A stretch of 34,948 nucleotides of DNA from Heritagella_A intestinalis (GCA_904418995.1 CAJFQF010000018.1:1-34948); one strand, 5' to 3'; shown: positions 1 to 7,426, counted from the first letter of the stretch. The notes: a model not told the origin generated them from the letters alone. Made by a program: numbers and translations.

Positions 1-39
1 GTTTGTCAAGATTTTTTTCGCTCCGTTTGGCGCTCACAT

Positions 40-69
40 ATGATACCACATCCCTCCCTCTCCTGTCAA
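40..69 (-). promoter_or_regulatory. Leftward sigma-A-like promoter at the left edge
   Basis: On the minus strand TTGACA (64-69) is followed after 18 nt by TATCAT (40-45). Transcription would start near position 33 and leave the window, so it probably serves a minus-strand gene beyond the left edge. The rest of 1-200 is pyrimidine-rich and shows no credible gene. Confidence 0.4.
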
Positions 70-213
70 CGCCTTTTTTCTCTTTTTTTCATCTTTTTCT
101 TCCCTTTGGTTATTTCGATAGTTTTATTCACTTTTTCTCCACCTTTTCCGGCCTTGGCTTTTGTATAATCGCATCTTTGTCGGAGATACTCCCTTTATAA
201 AGGAGAGATGTCC

Positions 214-900
214 ATGAAGAAAAAAAGACTCTTTACCATAGGAAAGCTGGCGGTGATTCTACTGGCCACTATCTTACTGACGGTCATGATTTCGCAGCCT
301 TCTATTCCCGCTCTATCCAAGGTCGGCTCCCGAGGGGAGGAAGTAAAACAAATTCAGACGGTTCTGAAAGACCGGGAACTTTATACCGGCAACATCGACG
401 GCATTTTTGGAGAGCAAACCAAACAGGCTGTCATCAAGTTTCAAAAGCAAATGGGCCTGACCCCTGACGGCATTGTAGGAAAGAACACCCTCTCCGCTAT
501 GGGGTTGGGAGATGCTCCCGCTGGCGTAACGGGTATGGGTGGATACAGCGCTAACGAAGTGGCCTTGTTGGCGAGGATTATTTCCGCGGAGGCCCGAGGC
601 GAACCTTATGCCGGACAAGTCGCTGTGGGGGCCGTGATCTTAAACCGGGTGGCCCATCCCAGCTTTCCCAATACCCTGGCCGGCGTTATCTATCAGCCTG
701 GCGCTTTTTCCTGCCTGGATGACGGCGGGGTCAATGCGGCTGTGGCGGACTCTGCCTACCGGGCGGCCCGGGATGCCATCAACGGCAGCGACCCTTCCGG
801 CGGTGCTATCTATTATTATAATCCTGCCAAGTCCACGAATCAGTGGATTTTCTCCCGGCCCATTATCACCGTCATCGGCCAACATCGGTTTTGTTCGTAG
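214..900 (+). CDS. sleB: Spore cortex-lytic enzyme, SleB-type cell wall hydrolase
   Basis: Probable peptidoglycan hydrolase acting on spore cortex during germination. The 228-residue product starts with a basic, hydrophobic signal or anchor segment (about 1-33). A PG_binding_1 domain follows (about 38-95, with the typical GIFGEQTKQAV and DGIVGKNT motifs). A SleB/Hydrolase_2 domain ends the protein (about 113-228), with SAEARGE around Glu126 as the expected catalytic region and a closing HRF motif. An in-frame ATG at 208 lies only 2 nt from the AAGGAG at 200-205, so the ATG at 214, 8 nt away, is the better start. The family is well recognised. SleB and the paralogues CwlJ and YkvT share this catalytic domain, and the added PG-binding domain favours SleB. 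A TATAAT lies at 164-169 but has no good -35. A strong terminator follows the gene. Confidence 0.88.
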   Translation: MKKKRLFTIGKLAVILLATILLTVMISQPSIPALSKVGSRGEEVKQIQTVLKDRELYTGNIDGIFGEQTKQAVIKFQKQMGLTPDGIVGKNTLSAMGLGDAPAGVTGMGGYSANEVALLARIISAEARGEPYAGQVAVGAVILNRVAHPSFPNTLAGVIYQPGAFSCLDDGGVNAAVADSAYRAARDAINGSDPSGGAIYYYNPAKSTNQWIFSRPIITVIGQHRFCS

Positions 901-923
901 CCTAACTGTATTATAATAAAAAT

Positions 924-980
924 AATATACGGCAAGTATTGAATTTTCTTTGAAATCTTCTTACTTGCCGTATATTTCTT
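924..980. terminator. Bidirectional intrinsic terminator between convergent genes
   Basis: Long inverted repeat with arms at 924-938 and 962-976 (core ATACGGCAAGTA), flanked by T-rich sequence on the right and A/T-rich sequence on the left. It can end both the rightward sleB transcript and the leftward LUD-gene transcript. Confidence 0.75.
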
Positions 981-1002
981 TTGCATTTATTCTATTTGTA
1001 TT

Positions 1003-1674
1003 TTAATATCCCAGCTCTTCCCCTACCAGGACTACCTTGATACGGCCTTCATATTTGGGCTGCTGTTTTCCAATTACGGTATAGCCGCAGCAGATTCGGT
1101 CCGGAGACGCACACCCCGCTGCCATAGGGCCGTCCACGCCACGGCATTCTCCCTGATGGGCGCAGTAAGTATTCTTCCCCAAGCGCAGGCAGTTGGCCGG
1201 AGCCGCCACGGTTTTGGTCCGGCAAATGGCCTCGTCCAAATCCTTGACGATTTTATTGTATCCGGCTACCACCACGACGGTTTTGGGGCCAAAGAGCATG
1301 GCTGCTACCCGGTTGCAGTTGCCGTCCACATTATACAGCTCCCCTTGTTCCGTAATGGCGTTGGAGCTGGTAAAGTAGACATCGGCGCAAAAAGCCAAGC
1401 GGAAGATCTCCTCTACCTTGTCCGGCGTGGTGCCAGGCGCATTCCGGTCCAGAAATTCATAGGGGCCGGTACGAAGCAACGTCATCACGCCGCACTCTTC
1501 CAGGCTCATAGAGCCGCCGCAGGCCACCAAAGCCCCTTCCGGCAGGTACTGCACCACCTGCTCCAACGCCTCTTTTTTGCTGGCAACGCACACGGCTTCC
1601 ATTCCATTTGCTCTCAGCGCTTCTGCTGTGCGCTCCATTTTCTTTTGAATAATCGTCTTTTTATGCTCGTCCAT
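1003..1674 (-). CDS. LUD-domain protein (LutC/YkgG-like, DUF162)
   Basis: A 223-residue LUD-domain protein (lactate-utilisation LutC/YkgG-related fold). The N-terminal helix region is followed by the Rossmann-like LUD core, including ALVACGGSMSLEE and the FTSSNAITEQGELYNVDG segment. The C-terminus is Cys-rich, with about seven Cys between residues 170 and 200 in a pattern (CxxxGxC...CASPDRICC) common in stand-alone clostridial LUD proteins and possibly metal binding. A good AAGGAGG lies 8 nt before the ATG. The LutA and LutB partners of the lactate operon are not next to it, so lactate oxidation should not be assumed. The next gene upstream on the same strand is 48 bp away and could be co-transcribed. 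Confidence 0.82.
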   Translation of the reverse strand: MDEHKKTIIQKKMERTAEALRANGMEAVCVASKKEALEQVVQYLPEGALVACGGSMSLEECGVMTLLRTGPYEFLDRNAPGTTPDKVEEIFRLAFCADVYFTSSNAITEQGELYNVDGNCNRVAAMLFGPKTVVVVAGYNKIVKDLDEAICRTKTVAAPANCLRLGKNTYCAHQGECRGVDGPMAAGCASPDRICCGYTVIGKQQPKYEGRIKVVLVGEELGY

Positions 1675-1722
1675 TTTTTATTTCCTCCTTATTTTTAGGG
1701 GCGACTTTGACTCCCGCTTCCG

Positions 1723-2223
1723 TTAAAATGCTCTATTACTGGGAAGGAGCTCCTCCACCGCCACATAATAGTTGTCCATATTGCCATCCTCGATATAAAT
1801 CTTCACCCGCTGATGCAGCAGGCCTCCATTTTCGGGCCGCCAATGATACAGGTTCCGGCTCTGGAACAGATGCTCCGTGCCGTCCGGCGCAAGATAGCGG
1901 GCTGTTGCGATAGTCGGATGTCGGCCATTGACGCTAATCTGCAAATTCGGAGCGCACTCCACAATCTCTCCCCAGAGGTATCTCCCCTCTTCCAGCAGTT
2001 TTTGCATCCGGCGCTGCTTTTTCCGGCAGGCCCGCAAGCAGAGAACCCCTATGAGGAGAAAGACGCCTCCTACGCTCACAAACACTATGCAGGCCAAACG
2101 GCCTTCTTCTCCTAAAAACATCCCAAATAGGGTGCCCAGCGCCAGAAAAACGCCTCCCAGAATCGAAAAAACAATTCCTATTATAAAGGCAGCATCCTTT
2201 TCCATTTTTAATTTTGGATTCAT
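1723..2223 (-). CDS. Small two-helix membrane protein of unknown function
   Basis: Not recognised with confidence. The 166-residue product has two predicted transmembrane segments (about 9-33 and 41-63), then a basic stretch (RACRKKQRR). A cytoplasmic beta-rich domain of about 90 residues follows, recalling DUF3592-type proteins. An ATG 18 nt further upstream is in frame, but the GGAGGG ribosome site lies inside that extension, so the start at 2223 is preferred. A terminator-like hairpin sits directly before the ribosome site, so expression may depend on read-through from the lipoprotein gene upstream. The gene precedes the LUD gene on the same strand. Confidence 0.6.
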   Translation of the reverse strand: MNPKLKMEKDAAFIIGIVFSILGGVFLALGTLFGMFLGEEGRLACIVFVSVGGVFLLIGVLCLRACRKKQRRMQKLLEEGRYLWGEIVECAPNLQISVNGRHPTIATARYLAPDGTEHLFQSRNLYHWRPENGGLLHQRVKIYIEDGNMDNYYVAVEELLPSNRAF

Positions 2224-2236
2224 CTGCTTCCCTCCA

Positions 2237-2273
2237 AACAAAACGGCCGGCGTCCCGTACTAGGACCCCGGCC
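2237..2273 (-). terminator. Intrinsic terminator after the lipoprotein gene
   Basis: On the minus strand a GC-rich hairpin (CCGGGGTCC paired with GGACGCCGG around a TAGTAC loop) is followed by TTTTGTTT. It lies between the lipoprotein stop and the ribosome site of the next gene. Confidence 0.6.
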
Positions 2274-2323
2274 CGGTAAGATACATTAGCTCCCCTGTCT
2301 CCAGTTTCCGGGGAATCTCTCCG

Positions 2324-2869
2324 TTATTTTTTGAAATTCACGAATTCCTCTTTGACTTCCGTAGTCCGGGCGTCGTGTTCCTCTCCGGTGACCGTGTCCG
2401 TATACACCATCAGGTATTTGCCGCTGTCGGAAAGGGTGGCGTTAGCGGTCATGCCCATGAGGGTAAACTGCCCGCTCTCCTTGACGGAATCAATAATAGC
2501 TTTGGCCGTATCATTCAGATTGGCCGTATCATACTCATAGAGCTCCACGGTGATGTTGTTAGTGCCCTCATAGCTGCCGGTATACTTGACGCCTTTTTCC
2601 GCGCCGATAAAGGAAGCGTCCATATCCGAGGGGTCGCCCTCAATATAGCCCTTTGCCTTCATATACTCTGCCAGCCCTTCCAGGGTATCGTCATAATCCC
2701 CCACATCCACAGGGGCCTGGCTGGAGGCTTCGCTCTCCGAGGCGGTAGAGGAAGTGGACTCCGAACCGGAAGAAGACTCTTCTCCGGGCATATTTACCGC
2801 ACAGGCGGAAAGGGAAACAAGCAGCAGGGCTGCGGCAGCCAGCGCCGCCAGTCTTCTTTTGATGGTCAT
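2324..2869 (-). CDS. Ser/Glu-rich lipoprotein of unknown function
   Basis: A 181-residue secreted lipoprotein. The N-terminus has a basic KRR, a hydrophobic Ala/Leu core and an LSAC lipobox with the lipidated Cys near residue 23. A Ser/Glu-rich linker (about 30-52) and a globular domain of about 125 residues with no recognised family follow. The in-frame ATG at 2884 has a poor ribosome site, while GGAG lies 9 nt before the ATG at 2869, and that start gives a normal-length signal peptide. It has its own promoter at 2951-2979. The lipoprotein nature is clear and the function is unknown. Confidence 0.72.
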   Translation of the reverse strand: MTIKRRLAALAAAALLLVSLSACAVNMPGEESSSGSESTSSTASESEASSQAPVDVGDYDDTLEGLAEYMKAKGYIEGDPSDMDASFIGAEKGVKYTGSYEGTNNITVELYEYDTANLNDTAKAIIDSVKESGQFTLMGMTANATLSDSGKYLMVYTDTVTGEEHDARTTEVKEEFVNFKK

Positions 2870-2950
2870 TCTGATATTCTCCATTCTTTTCTATATACTA
2901 CAGGGATTTCGGCTTCTTTACGATGGCCGGAGCCATCCGGGAATGATGTT

Positions 2951-2979
2951 ATTATATCCTATTTTCCCCTTCTGCGCAA
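2951..2979 (-). promoter_or_regulatory. Promoter of the lipoprotein gene
   Basis: Minus-strand TTGCGC (2974-2979), 17-nt spacer, TATAAT (2951-2956). It sits between the end of the MATE gene and the lipoprotein gene, and a small GATGGC/GCCATC hairpin lies in the resulting leader. Confidence 0.6.
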
Positions 2980-2993
2980 GGCCGGAGAAACCG

Positions 2994-4370
2994 TTACACA
3001 GCCGGAATTTCCCGGTCCTGCTCATAGAGCTTGCGCTTGTGTACATAGAGGAGATACCAAGCTGTGAGCACCACGCCTTTGAGAATGGCGGAGATAGTCA
3101 GCGCCCACCAGATGCCGTCCAACCCCAGAGGGGTCATGGGCAGCAGAATTGCCATGGGGATTCTGGCAAGGTTAAAGACAATACTCACTGCCGAAGGAAT
3201 CCGGGTCTCTCCCAGGCCGTTGAAAGCGCCGGTAGAGCAGCCCTCCATGCACACACAGAGCTGGCACACACCCAGAATCCGCAGATAAGAGACGCCCATA
3301 TCCAAAACATCCGTCTCCCGGATAAAGATTTGGAAGAGGAATTCCGGGAAAACAATTAGTACCAGGCTGCACAGGAGGCCCCAGATCACCATCAGGGTCA
3401 TGGCCGCATTGTAGCCTTTCCGCACCCGCTGCATTTTCCCCGCGCCGTAGTTTTGACCGATAAAGGAGTTTACCGCCATGGAGAAGCCGCCGGCAATCAT
3501 CCAGGCGATGCTCTCCACCTGGCCGCCCACTTTCTGCACGGCGATAGCATCGGCGCCCCACGCCGCTATCATAGAGGCGATAATCAGGGAGAGGCCGGAC
3601 ATAAACACATTCTGCAATCCAACGGGGAAGCCCAGCTTCCAAACCTGCTTGATATAATCCATCTTGGGTTTGCGGAATACCGGCATCCCCTGAAACAGTC
3701 CGCCCCGTTTATAGGAGATGAGCAAGAACAGCAGGGTTACCACGCCCTGGGCTCCGGCCGTGGCCACTGCCGCGCCAATCACGCCCATGGCCGGGATGAA
3801 GCCTATTCCAAAAATCAAAACAGGGTCCATGACCAGATTGATTACCAACCCCACTGCATTGGCCAAAAATGGCGTTTTGGAATCTCCGATACCTGTATAC
3901 AGGCCGGTAAAGATCTGATTGATGGTGCTGAACAGCACGCCGACAGTGCCGGTAATCAGCAGATAATTGACTGCATCTACATGGACCTGCTCTTCTGTAA
4001 ACTGGAACACGCCCACCATCAGCTGATGGCCAAAGAGTACAAAGAGGATGCAGATCATAATAATGGACACGCCCATTTGAAAAGCCGAGGCGCCAAACTG
4101 CTTGGCCTTTTCCGGGTTGCCCTCGCCAATGGAGTGGGCAACCTTAATCTGTCCCCCGGTTTTCGCCACAGAAGTACAGCTGTCCGCGATCCATAAATAG
4201 GTGCCGGCTGCACCTACCGCCGCCACAGCGTTGCTGCCAAGCTGCCCAATCCAGACCATATCCACCAGATTATAGGCCATCTGCACAAAGGCCGTCATCA
4301 TAATGGGCAAAGCCAGAACGGAAAGCTTTCCGAGAATACTTCCCTCCAATAGGTTTACCTGCTTGCTCAT
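2994..4370 (-). CDS. MATE-family multidrug/cation antiporter
   Basis: Inner-membrane exporter of the MATE (multidrug and toxic compound extrusion) family, NorM/DinF type. It would use Na+ or H+ gradients to export cationic compounds; the actual substrate cannot be read. The 458 residues contain about 12 hydrophobic segments in two repeats, which is normal family length. Recognisable stretches include LALPIMMTAFVQMAYNLVDM near the N-terminus and NSFIGQNYGAGK in the middle. The frame extends to a TTG at 4412, but no ribosome site supports it. ATG 4370 follows a GGAGGG at a rather long 12-nt distance, so the start is moderately certain. The gene has a strong promoter and a terminator inside its leader, which suggests attenuation control. 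Confidence 0.88.
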   Translation of the reverse strand: MSKQVNLLEGSILGKLSVLALPIMMTAFVQMAYNLVDMVWIGQLGSNAVAAVGAAGTYLWIADSCTSVAKTGGQIKVAHSIGEGNPEKAKQFGASAFQMGVSIIMICILFVLFGHQLMVGVFQFTEEQVHVDAVNYLLITGTVGVLFSTINQIFTGLYTGIGDSKTPFLANAVGLVINLVMDPVLIFGIGFIPAMGVIGAAVATAGAQGVVTLLFLLISYKRGGLFQGMPVFRKPKMDYIKQVWKLGFPVGLQNVFMSGLSLIIASMIAAWGADAIAVQKVGGQVESIAWMIAGGFSMAVNSFIGQNYGAGKMQRVRKGYNAAMTLMVIWGLLCSLVLIVFPEFLFQIFIRETDVLDMGVSYLRILGVCQLCVCMEGCSTGAFNGLGETRIPSAVSIVFNLARIPMAILLPMTPLGLDGIWWALTISAILKGVVLTAWYLLYVHKRKLYEQDREIPAV

Positions 4371-4445
4371 ATACGGATAAAACCCTCCAGACGCAGTCTC
4401 CTGGACCGCCAAAATAATCGTTTTCCATCAAGACGTGAAACCGAT

Positions 4446-4491
4446 AAAAAAAGACTGCAAGAGCCGGGATGTCTCCCCCGGCGCTTTCAGT
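4446..4491 (-). terminator. Terminator hairpin in the leader of the MATE gene (candidate attenuator)
   Basis: Reading leftward: GACTG, AAG, GCCGGG, loop, CCCGGC, CTT, CAGTC, then seven U (4446-4452). It lies about 26-64 nt after the predicted transcription start of the MATE promoter and about 75 nt before the MATE start codon. No minus-strand gene lies upstream that it could be terminating, because the neighbouring regulator gene is on the other strand. Confidence 0.7.
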
Positions 4492-4523
4492 CCTCCGCCC
4501 GCCCTATATGGAATTTTGATTCT

Positions 4524-4552
4524 ATTGTATCTACTGCTCTATCCTTTGTCAA
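4524..4552 (-). promoter_or_regulatory. Strong promoter of the MATE gene
   Basis: Minus-strand TTGACA (4547-4552), exactly 17 nt, TACAAT (4524-4529): close to perfect sigma-A consensus. Predicted start near 4517 gives a leader of roughly 147 nt containing the terminator hairpin. Confidence 0.75.
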
Positions 4553-4739
4553 TCACTCTTTTTCGCCAAACCTGCTGAAATTTTTCTGTCGTTGTTTGTC
4601 AATTTTCCCACAATGCTTGCTTTTTAAGAAATCCATTTTGAGAGATTATATTTCTAACTCTTTTGCGTTAAAATAAGCGTAGAAAGCTTCCGCTTCTCAA
4701 AAGCAACTGCGCATCATCATTAGAAACGAGGTGTTCTCC

Positions 4740-4982
4740 ATGAATGTAGGCGAAGCAGTAAAAGCACGCATCTTGCAGCTGTGTCAGGAAAGAAATCTCT
4801 CCATTAACAAGCTGAGCCATATGAGCGGCGTCACCCAGTCTACCGTGAACAACATTATCAGCGGCCGCAACCGAAGCGCTACCGTGTCCACTATTCAAAA
4901 GCTCTGTGATGGGCTGGGTATCACCATTGAAGAGTTCTTTCACTCCGAACTGTTCCGCAACCTGGAGCAAGAGTTGAAATAA
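4740..4982 (+). CDS. Small Cro/CI-type (XRE) transcriptional regulator
   Basis: An 80-residue protein that is almost only an HTH_3/XRE DNA-binding domain. The helix-turn-helix lies at about 18-45 (LSINKLSHMSGVTQSTVNNI), followed by the typical helix ending in LGITIEEFF. An in-frame GTG at 4731 overlaps the GAGGTG ribosome site (4728-4733), so the ATG at 4740, 6 nt after it, is preferred. It is divergent from the MATE gene with about 370 bp between the start codons, so control of that gene is possible but unproven. Family assignment is firm; targets are unknown. Confidence 0.85.
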   Translation: MNVGEAVKARILQLCQERNLSINKLSHMSGVTQSTVNNIISGRNRSATVSTIQKLCDGLGITIEEFFHSELFRNLEQELK

Positions 4983-5022
4983 GTCCGAGATTCTTTCTTC
5001 TACCCTTCTCGAAGAAAGCTGC

Positions 5023-5062
5023 AAAAAAAATAAGCCCCGAACGCGGCTTGCGCGTCGAGGCT
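5023..5062 (-). terminator. Intrinsic terminator, repeat copy (fourth of four)
   Basis: Reading leftward: hairpin AGCC...CGCG / CGCG...GGCT (5033-5062), then TTATTTTTTTT (5023-5033). Its plus-strand sequence closely resembles the terminator just after the tRNA operon (shared core GAACGCG..TTGCG). No minus-strand gene is seen for it to end. A lone TATAAT (5077-5082, minus) lies just upstream without a good -35. Confidence 0.6.
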
Positions 5063-5111
5063 CTCAATGAAACCGTATTATAAAACAGATATCCGCTGCA
5101 AACGAGGGTAC

Positions 5112-5143
5112 AAAACAAAACGCACCTCACAACGTGAGGTGCG
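5112..5143 (-). terminator. Intrinsic terminator (third of four)
   Basis: Perfect 10-bp stem CGCACCTCAC / GTGAGGTGCG with a 3-nt loop (5121-5143), followed leftward by TTTTGTTTT. No gene is seen between it and the next terminator. Confidence 0.65.
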
Positions 5144-5218
5144 CAGATTGGAAGCGGCAACTTTAGGAAAAGCCGAAAATAGAATCAGCTATAACGCGGG
5201 CAAAAAGCTTCCATATAC

Positions 5219-5256
5219 AAAAAACCTGCGATGCGCGAATTGCTCACCGCAGGTTT
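5219..5256 (-). terminator. Intrinsic terminator (second of four)
   Basis: Stem AAACCTGCG / CGCAGGTTT (5222-5256) with an inner GCGCGAATTGC element, followed leftward by a run of six U. It lies about 55 bp beyond the terminator of the tRNA operon. Confidence 0.65.
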
Positions 5257-5310
5257 GAGAAGCATTGGTAAACTAGATACCAGACACCAGCGCGAGGGGC
5301 AAAGCAAAAG

Positions 5311-5352
5311 AAAAAGCTGAGCCCGGAACGCGAATTGCGTCCAGGCTCAGCT
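5311..5352 (-). terminator. Terminator of the tRNA operon (first of four)
   Basis: Directly after the encoded CCA of tRNA-Val. The stem AGCTGAGCC...GGCTCAGCT has an inner GGACGC/GCGTTCC extension and is followed leftward by TTTTTC. Confidence 0.8.
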
Positions 5353-5429
5353 TGGTGGACACAAGGGGACTCGAACCCATGACCTCTCGCGTGTGAGGCG
5401 AGCGCTCTAACCAGCTGAGCTATGCGTCC
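5353..5429 (-). tRNA. tRNA-Val (anticodon CAC)
   Basis: 77 nt with encoded CCA. Acceptor GGACGCA pairs with TGTGTCC (one G-U). D-arm GCTC...GAGC; anticodon stem CTCGC/GCGAG around CTCACAC, giving CAC, which reads GUG. T-loop GTTCGAGTC. Last gene of a three-tRNA leftward operon. Confidence 0.93.
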
Positions 5430-5433
5430 TTAT

Positions 5434-5508
5434 TGGTGACCCGGACGAGATTCGAACTCGTGAACCCGCCGTGAAAGGGCGGTGTCTTAACCACTTGACG
5501 ACCGGGCC
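5434..5508 (-). tRNA. tRNA-Glu (anticodon TTC)
   Basis: 75 nt with encoded CCA. Acceptor GGCCCGG pairs with CCGGGTC. Anticodon stem CCGCC/GGCGG encloses CTTTCAC, giving TTC. T-loop GTTCGAATC. Middle gene of the operon, 4 nt from tRNA-Val. Confidence 0.93.
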
Positions 5509-5511
5509 ATA

Positions 5512-5588
5512 TGGTAGCGGCAAATGGATTCGAACCATCGACACTTCGGGTATGAACCGAATGCTCTAGCCAACTGAGCTATGCCGCC
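5512..5588 (-). tRNA. tRNA-Met, elongator (anticodon CAT)
   Basis: 77 nt with encoded CCA. Acceptor GGCGGCA pairs with TGCCGCT. Anticodon stem TTCGG/CCGAA encloses TTCATAC, giving CAT. The normal first base pair and the absence of the three G-C pairs of initiator tRNA mark it as elongator Met. A CAT tRNA-Ile (k2C) is less likely given the overall match to elongator Met. First gene of the operon. Confidence 0.88.
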
Positions 5589-5621
5589 ATAACTCTCCGT
5601 TTTCAATACGGAGCGTTATTG

Positions 5622-5651
5622 ATTATACTACACCCTTGTCCCTCTTGTCAA
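5622..5651 (-). promoter_or_regulatory. Promoter of the tRNA operon
   Basis: Minus-strand TTGACA (5646-5651), 18-nt spacer, TATAAT (5622-5627): consensus boxes, as usual for stable RNA. The start falls about 30 nt before tRNA-Met. Confidence 0.8.
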
Positions 5652-5672
5652 TAGGGAAAACCGAATTTTTTC

Positions 5673-5711
5673 AAAAAAATTCTGCCGCAAGGACAACCCC
5701 TGCGGCAGAAT
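5673..5711 (-). terminator. Terminator of guaB
   Basis: Stem ATTCTGCCGCA / TGCGGCAGAAT (5679-5711), followed leftward by TTTTTT. It sits 30 bp after the guaB stop and just before the tRNA promoter. Confidence 0.85.
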
Positions 5712-5743
5712 CGTAATCATCCGGCTATTGCCGAAAATTTTAT

Positions 5744-7222
5744 TTACAGAGAATAGGAGTAGTTGGGCGCTTCCTTGGTAATCTGGATATCGTGGGGATG
5801 GCTCTCCTTGAGGCCAGCGCCGGTGATGCGCACAAACTGGGCCTTCTCATGGAGCTCCTCAATGCTGGCGCAGCCGGTGTAGCCCATGCCGGAACGCAGG
5901 CCGCCGATCATCTGATAGATGGTGTCGGCCAGGGGACCCTTGAAGGGCACGCGGCCCTCTACCCCTTCGGGTACCAGCTTGCGGGCGTCAGACTGGAAGT
6001 AACGGTCAGCACTGCCCTTACCCATAGCGGCCAGGCTGCCCATGCCGCGGTACACCTTAAACTGACGGCCCTGATACAGCTCGTACTCACCGGGAGACTC
6101 CTTACAGCCAGCCACCAGGGAGCCCAGCATCACCACGTTGGCGCCTGCGGCCAGAGCCTTGACAATGTCGCCGGAATACTTGATACCGCCATCGGCAATA
6201 ATCGGAACGCCGTGCTTGGCAGCGGCACAAGCAGCATCATACACAGCGGTAATCTGGGGAACGCCGATACCTGCCACAATACGGGTGGTGCAGATGGAGC
6301 CAGGGCCAATACCCACTTTCACGCAGTCCGCGCCAGCATCGATAAGGGCTTCCGCGCCAGCCGCAGTGGCCACGTTGCCGGCGATAACCTGCAGATTGGG
6401 ATATGCCTTCTTAATCTTGCGCACAGCATTGATAACGCCGTCGTTATGGCCGTGAGCGGAGTCCAGGGTCACCACGTCCACCTGGGCCTTCACCAGCTCG
6501 GCTACCCGCTCCAGCACGTCGCCGGTAGCGCCTACCGCCGCGCCGGCCAGCAGGCGGCCAGCAGAATCTCTGGCGGAGTTGGGATACTGGACGGCCTTCT
6601 CAATGTCCTTAATGGTAATGAGGCCCTTCAGGTTGCCATTTTCGTCTACAATGGGGAGCTTCTCAATGCGGTGCTGCCGCAGGATCTCCTGGGCCTGCTG
6701 GAGAGTGGTGCCCACAGGTGCGGTCACCAGGTTCTCCTTGGTCATCACAGCGGAAATGGGCAGGCCAAAGTCCTTTTCCGTCATAAACCGCAGATCGCGG
6801 TTGGTGATGATGCCCACCAGCTTGCCGTTTTCGCAAATCGGCACGCCGGAAATTTTATACCGGGCCATAATGGCGTTGGCATCCTGTACCAGATGCTCGG
6901 GGGAGAGGAAGAAGGGGTTCACAATAACGCCGTTTTCGGAACGCTTGACGCGGTCCACCTGGTCGGCCTGCATTTCGATGGACATATTCTTGTGAATGAT
7001 GCCAATGCCGCCTTCCCGGGCCATGGCGATGGCCATGTCGGCTTCCGTAACCGTATCCATGGCAGAGGTCATAATGGGAGTGTTCAGCTTGATGGTTTTG
7101 GTCAGCCATGTGGAAATGTCCGCCTCTTTGGGCAGCACATGGGACTCTGCGGGGATCAGCAGAACATCGTCAAAGGTGAGGCCTTCTTTTACGAATTTGT
7201 CGCTGTAGTTGGTGTTGATCAT
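5744..7222 (-). CDS. guaB: Inosine-5'-monophosphate dehydrogenase
   Basis: Oxidises IMP to XMP with NAD+, the first committed step of GMP synthesis. The 492 residues are full length. The N-terminal FDDVLLIP motif and barrel half are followed by a tandem CBS pair (about 95-210), then the rest of the TIM barrel. The active-site loop GPGSICTTR carries the catalytic Cys, ADGGIKYSGD lies in the barrel, and the flap contains YRGMGSLAAM. The C-terminal YSL closes a normal family end. A GGGAGAG lies before the ATG. The gene is single, with its own promoter (7295-7323) and terminator, and no guaA is adjacent. No purine riboswitch is visible in its short leader. Confidence 0.97.
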   Translation of the reverse strand: MINTNYSDKFVKEGLTFDDVLLIPAESHVLPKEADISTWLTKTIKLNTPIMTSAMDTVTEADMAIAMAREGGIGIIHKNMSIEMQADQVDRVKRSENGVIVNPFFLSPEHLVQDANAIMARYKISGVPICENGKLVGIITNRDLRFMTEKDFGLPISAVMTKENLVTAPVGTTLQQAQEILRQHRIEKLPIVDENGNLKGLITIKDIEKAVQYPNSARDSAGRLLAGAAVGATGDVLERVAELVKAQVDVVTLDSAHGHNDGVINAVRKIKKAYPNLQVIAGNVATAAGAEALIDAGADCVKVGIGPGSICTTRIVAGIGVPQITAVYDAACAAAKHGVPIIADGGIKYSGDIVKALAAGANVVMLGSLVAGCKESPGEYELYQGRQFKVYRGMGSLAAMGKGSADRYFQSDARKLVPEGVEGRVPFKGPLADTIYQMIGGLRSGMGYTGCASIEELHEKAQFVRITGAGLKESHPHDIQITKEAPNYSYSL

Positions 7223-7294
7223 ACCAGTTTTCTCTCCCTTTCTTTCATTTTTTCTGTTACGCTGGAAACCATCCGGTTGGGTTTATAGTTCTTT

Positions 7295-7323
7295 ATTATA
7301 ACATTATAAAGAGCAGAATACAA
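7295..7323 (-). promoter_or_regulatory. Promoter of guaB
   Basis: Minus-strand TTGTAT (7318-7323), 17-nt spacer, TATAAT (7295-7300). A second TATAAT overlaps slightly upstream. The leader is about 65 nt. Confidence 0.6.
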
Positions 7324-7426
7324 CGGGACCCGTCGAATTCCCCCTCCGAATTTTTGTCTCTATTTTTCCGGTTTTTCAGGTATTTTCTTCAAAACACCGC
7401 TAAGATTATTCTCAGTCAGGAAAGTA

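Noticed and set aside
4371..4430. Small upstream ORF (MENDYFGG...) overlapping the MATE start in another frame
   Set aside because: No ribosome site upstream of its ATG; it overlaps the MATE coding region and shows no conserved pattern.
4990..5022. Hairpin CTTTCTTC/GAAGAAAG after the first small regulator as its terminator
   Set aside because: On the plus strand it is followed by an A-run rather than T-run, so it does not make a rightward intrinsic terminator.
5512..5588. Initiator tRNA-Met
   Set aside because: The acceptor starts with a normal G-C pair and the anticodon stem lacks the three consecutive G-C pairs of initiator tRNA, so elongator Met is called.
5792..7288. Long plus-strand ORF (498 codons) opposite guaB
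   Set aside because: It is the mirror frame of guaB; the translation is His/Gly/Ala-rich with no family signature. Other long antisense frames (opposite serS, gyrB, gyrA, ychF) were discarded for the same reason.
7223..7330. Possible purine (G-box) riboswitch before guaB
   Set aside because: The leader from the predicted start is only about 65 nt and lacks the conserved junction and loop sequences.
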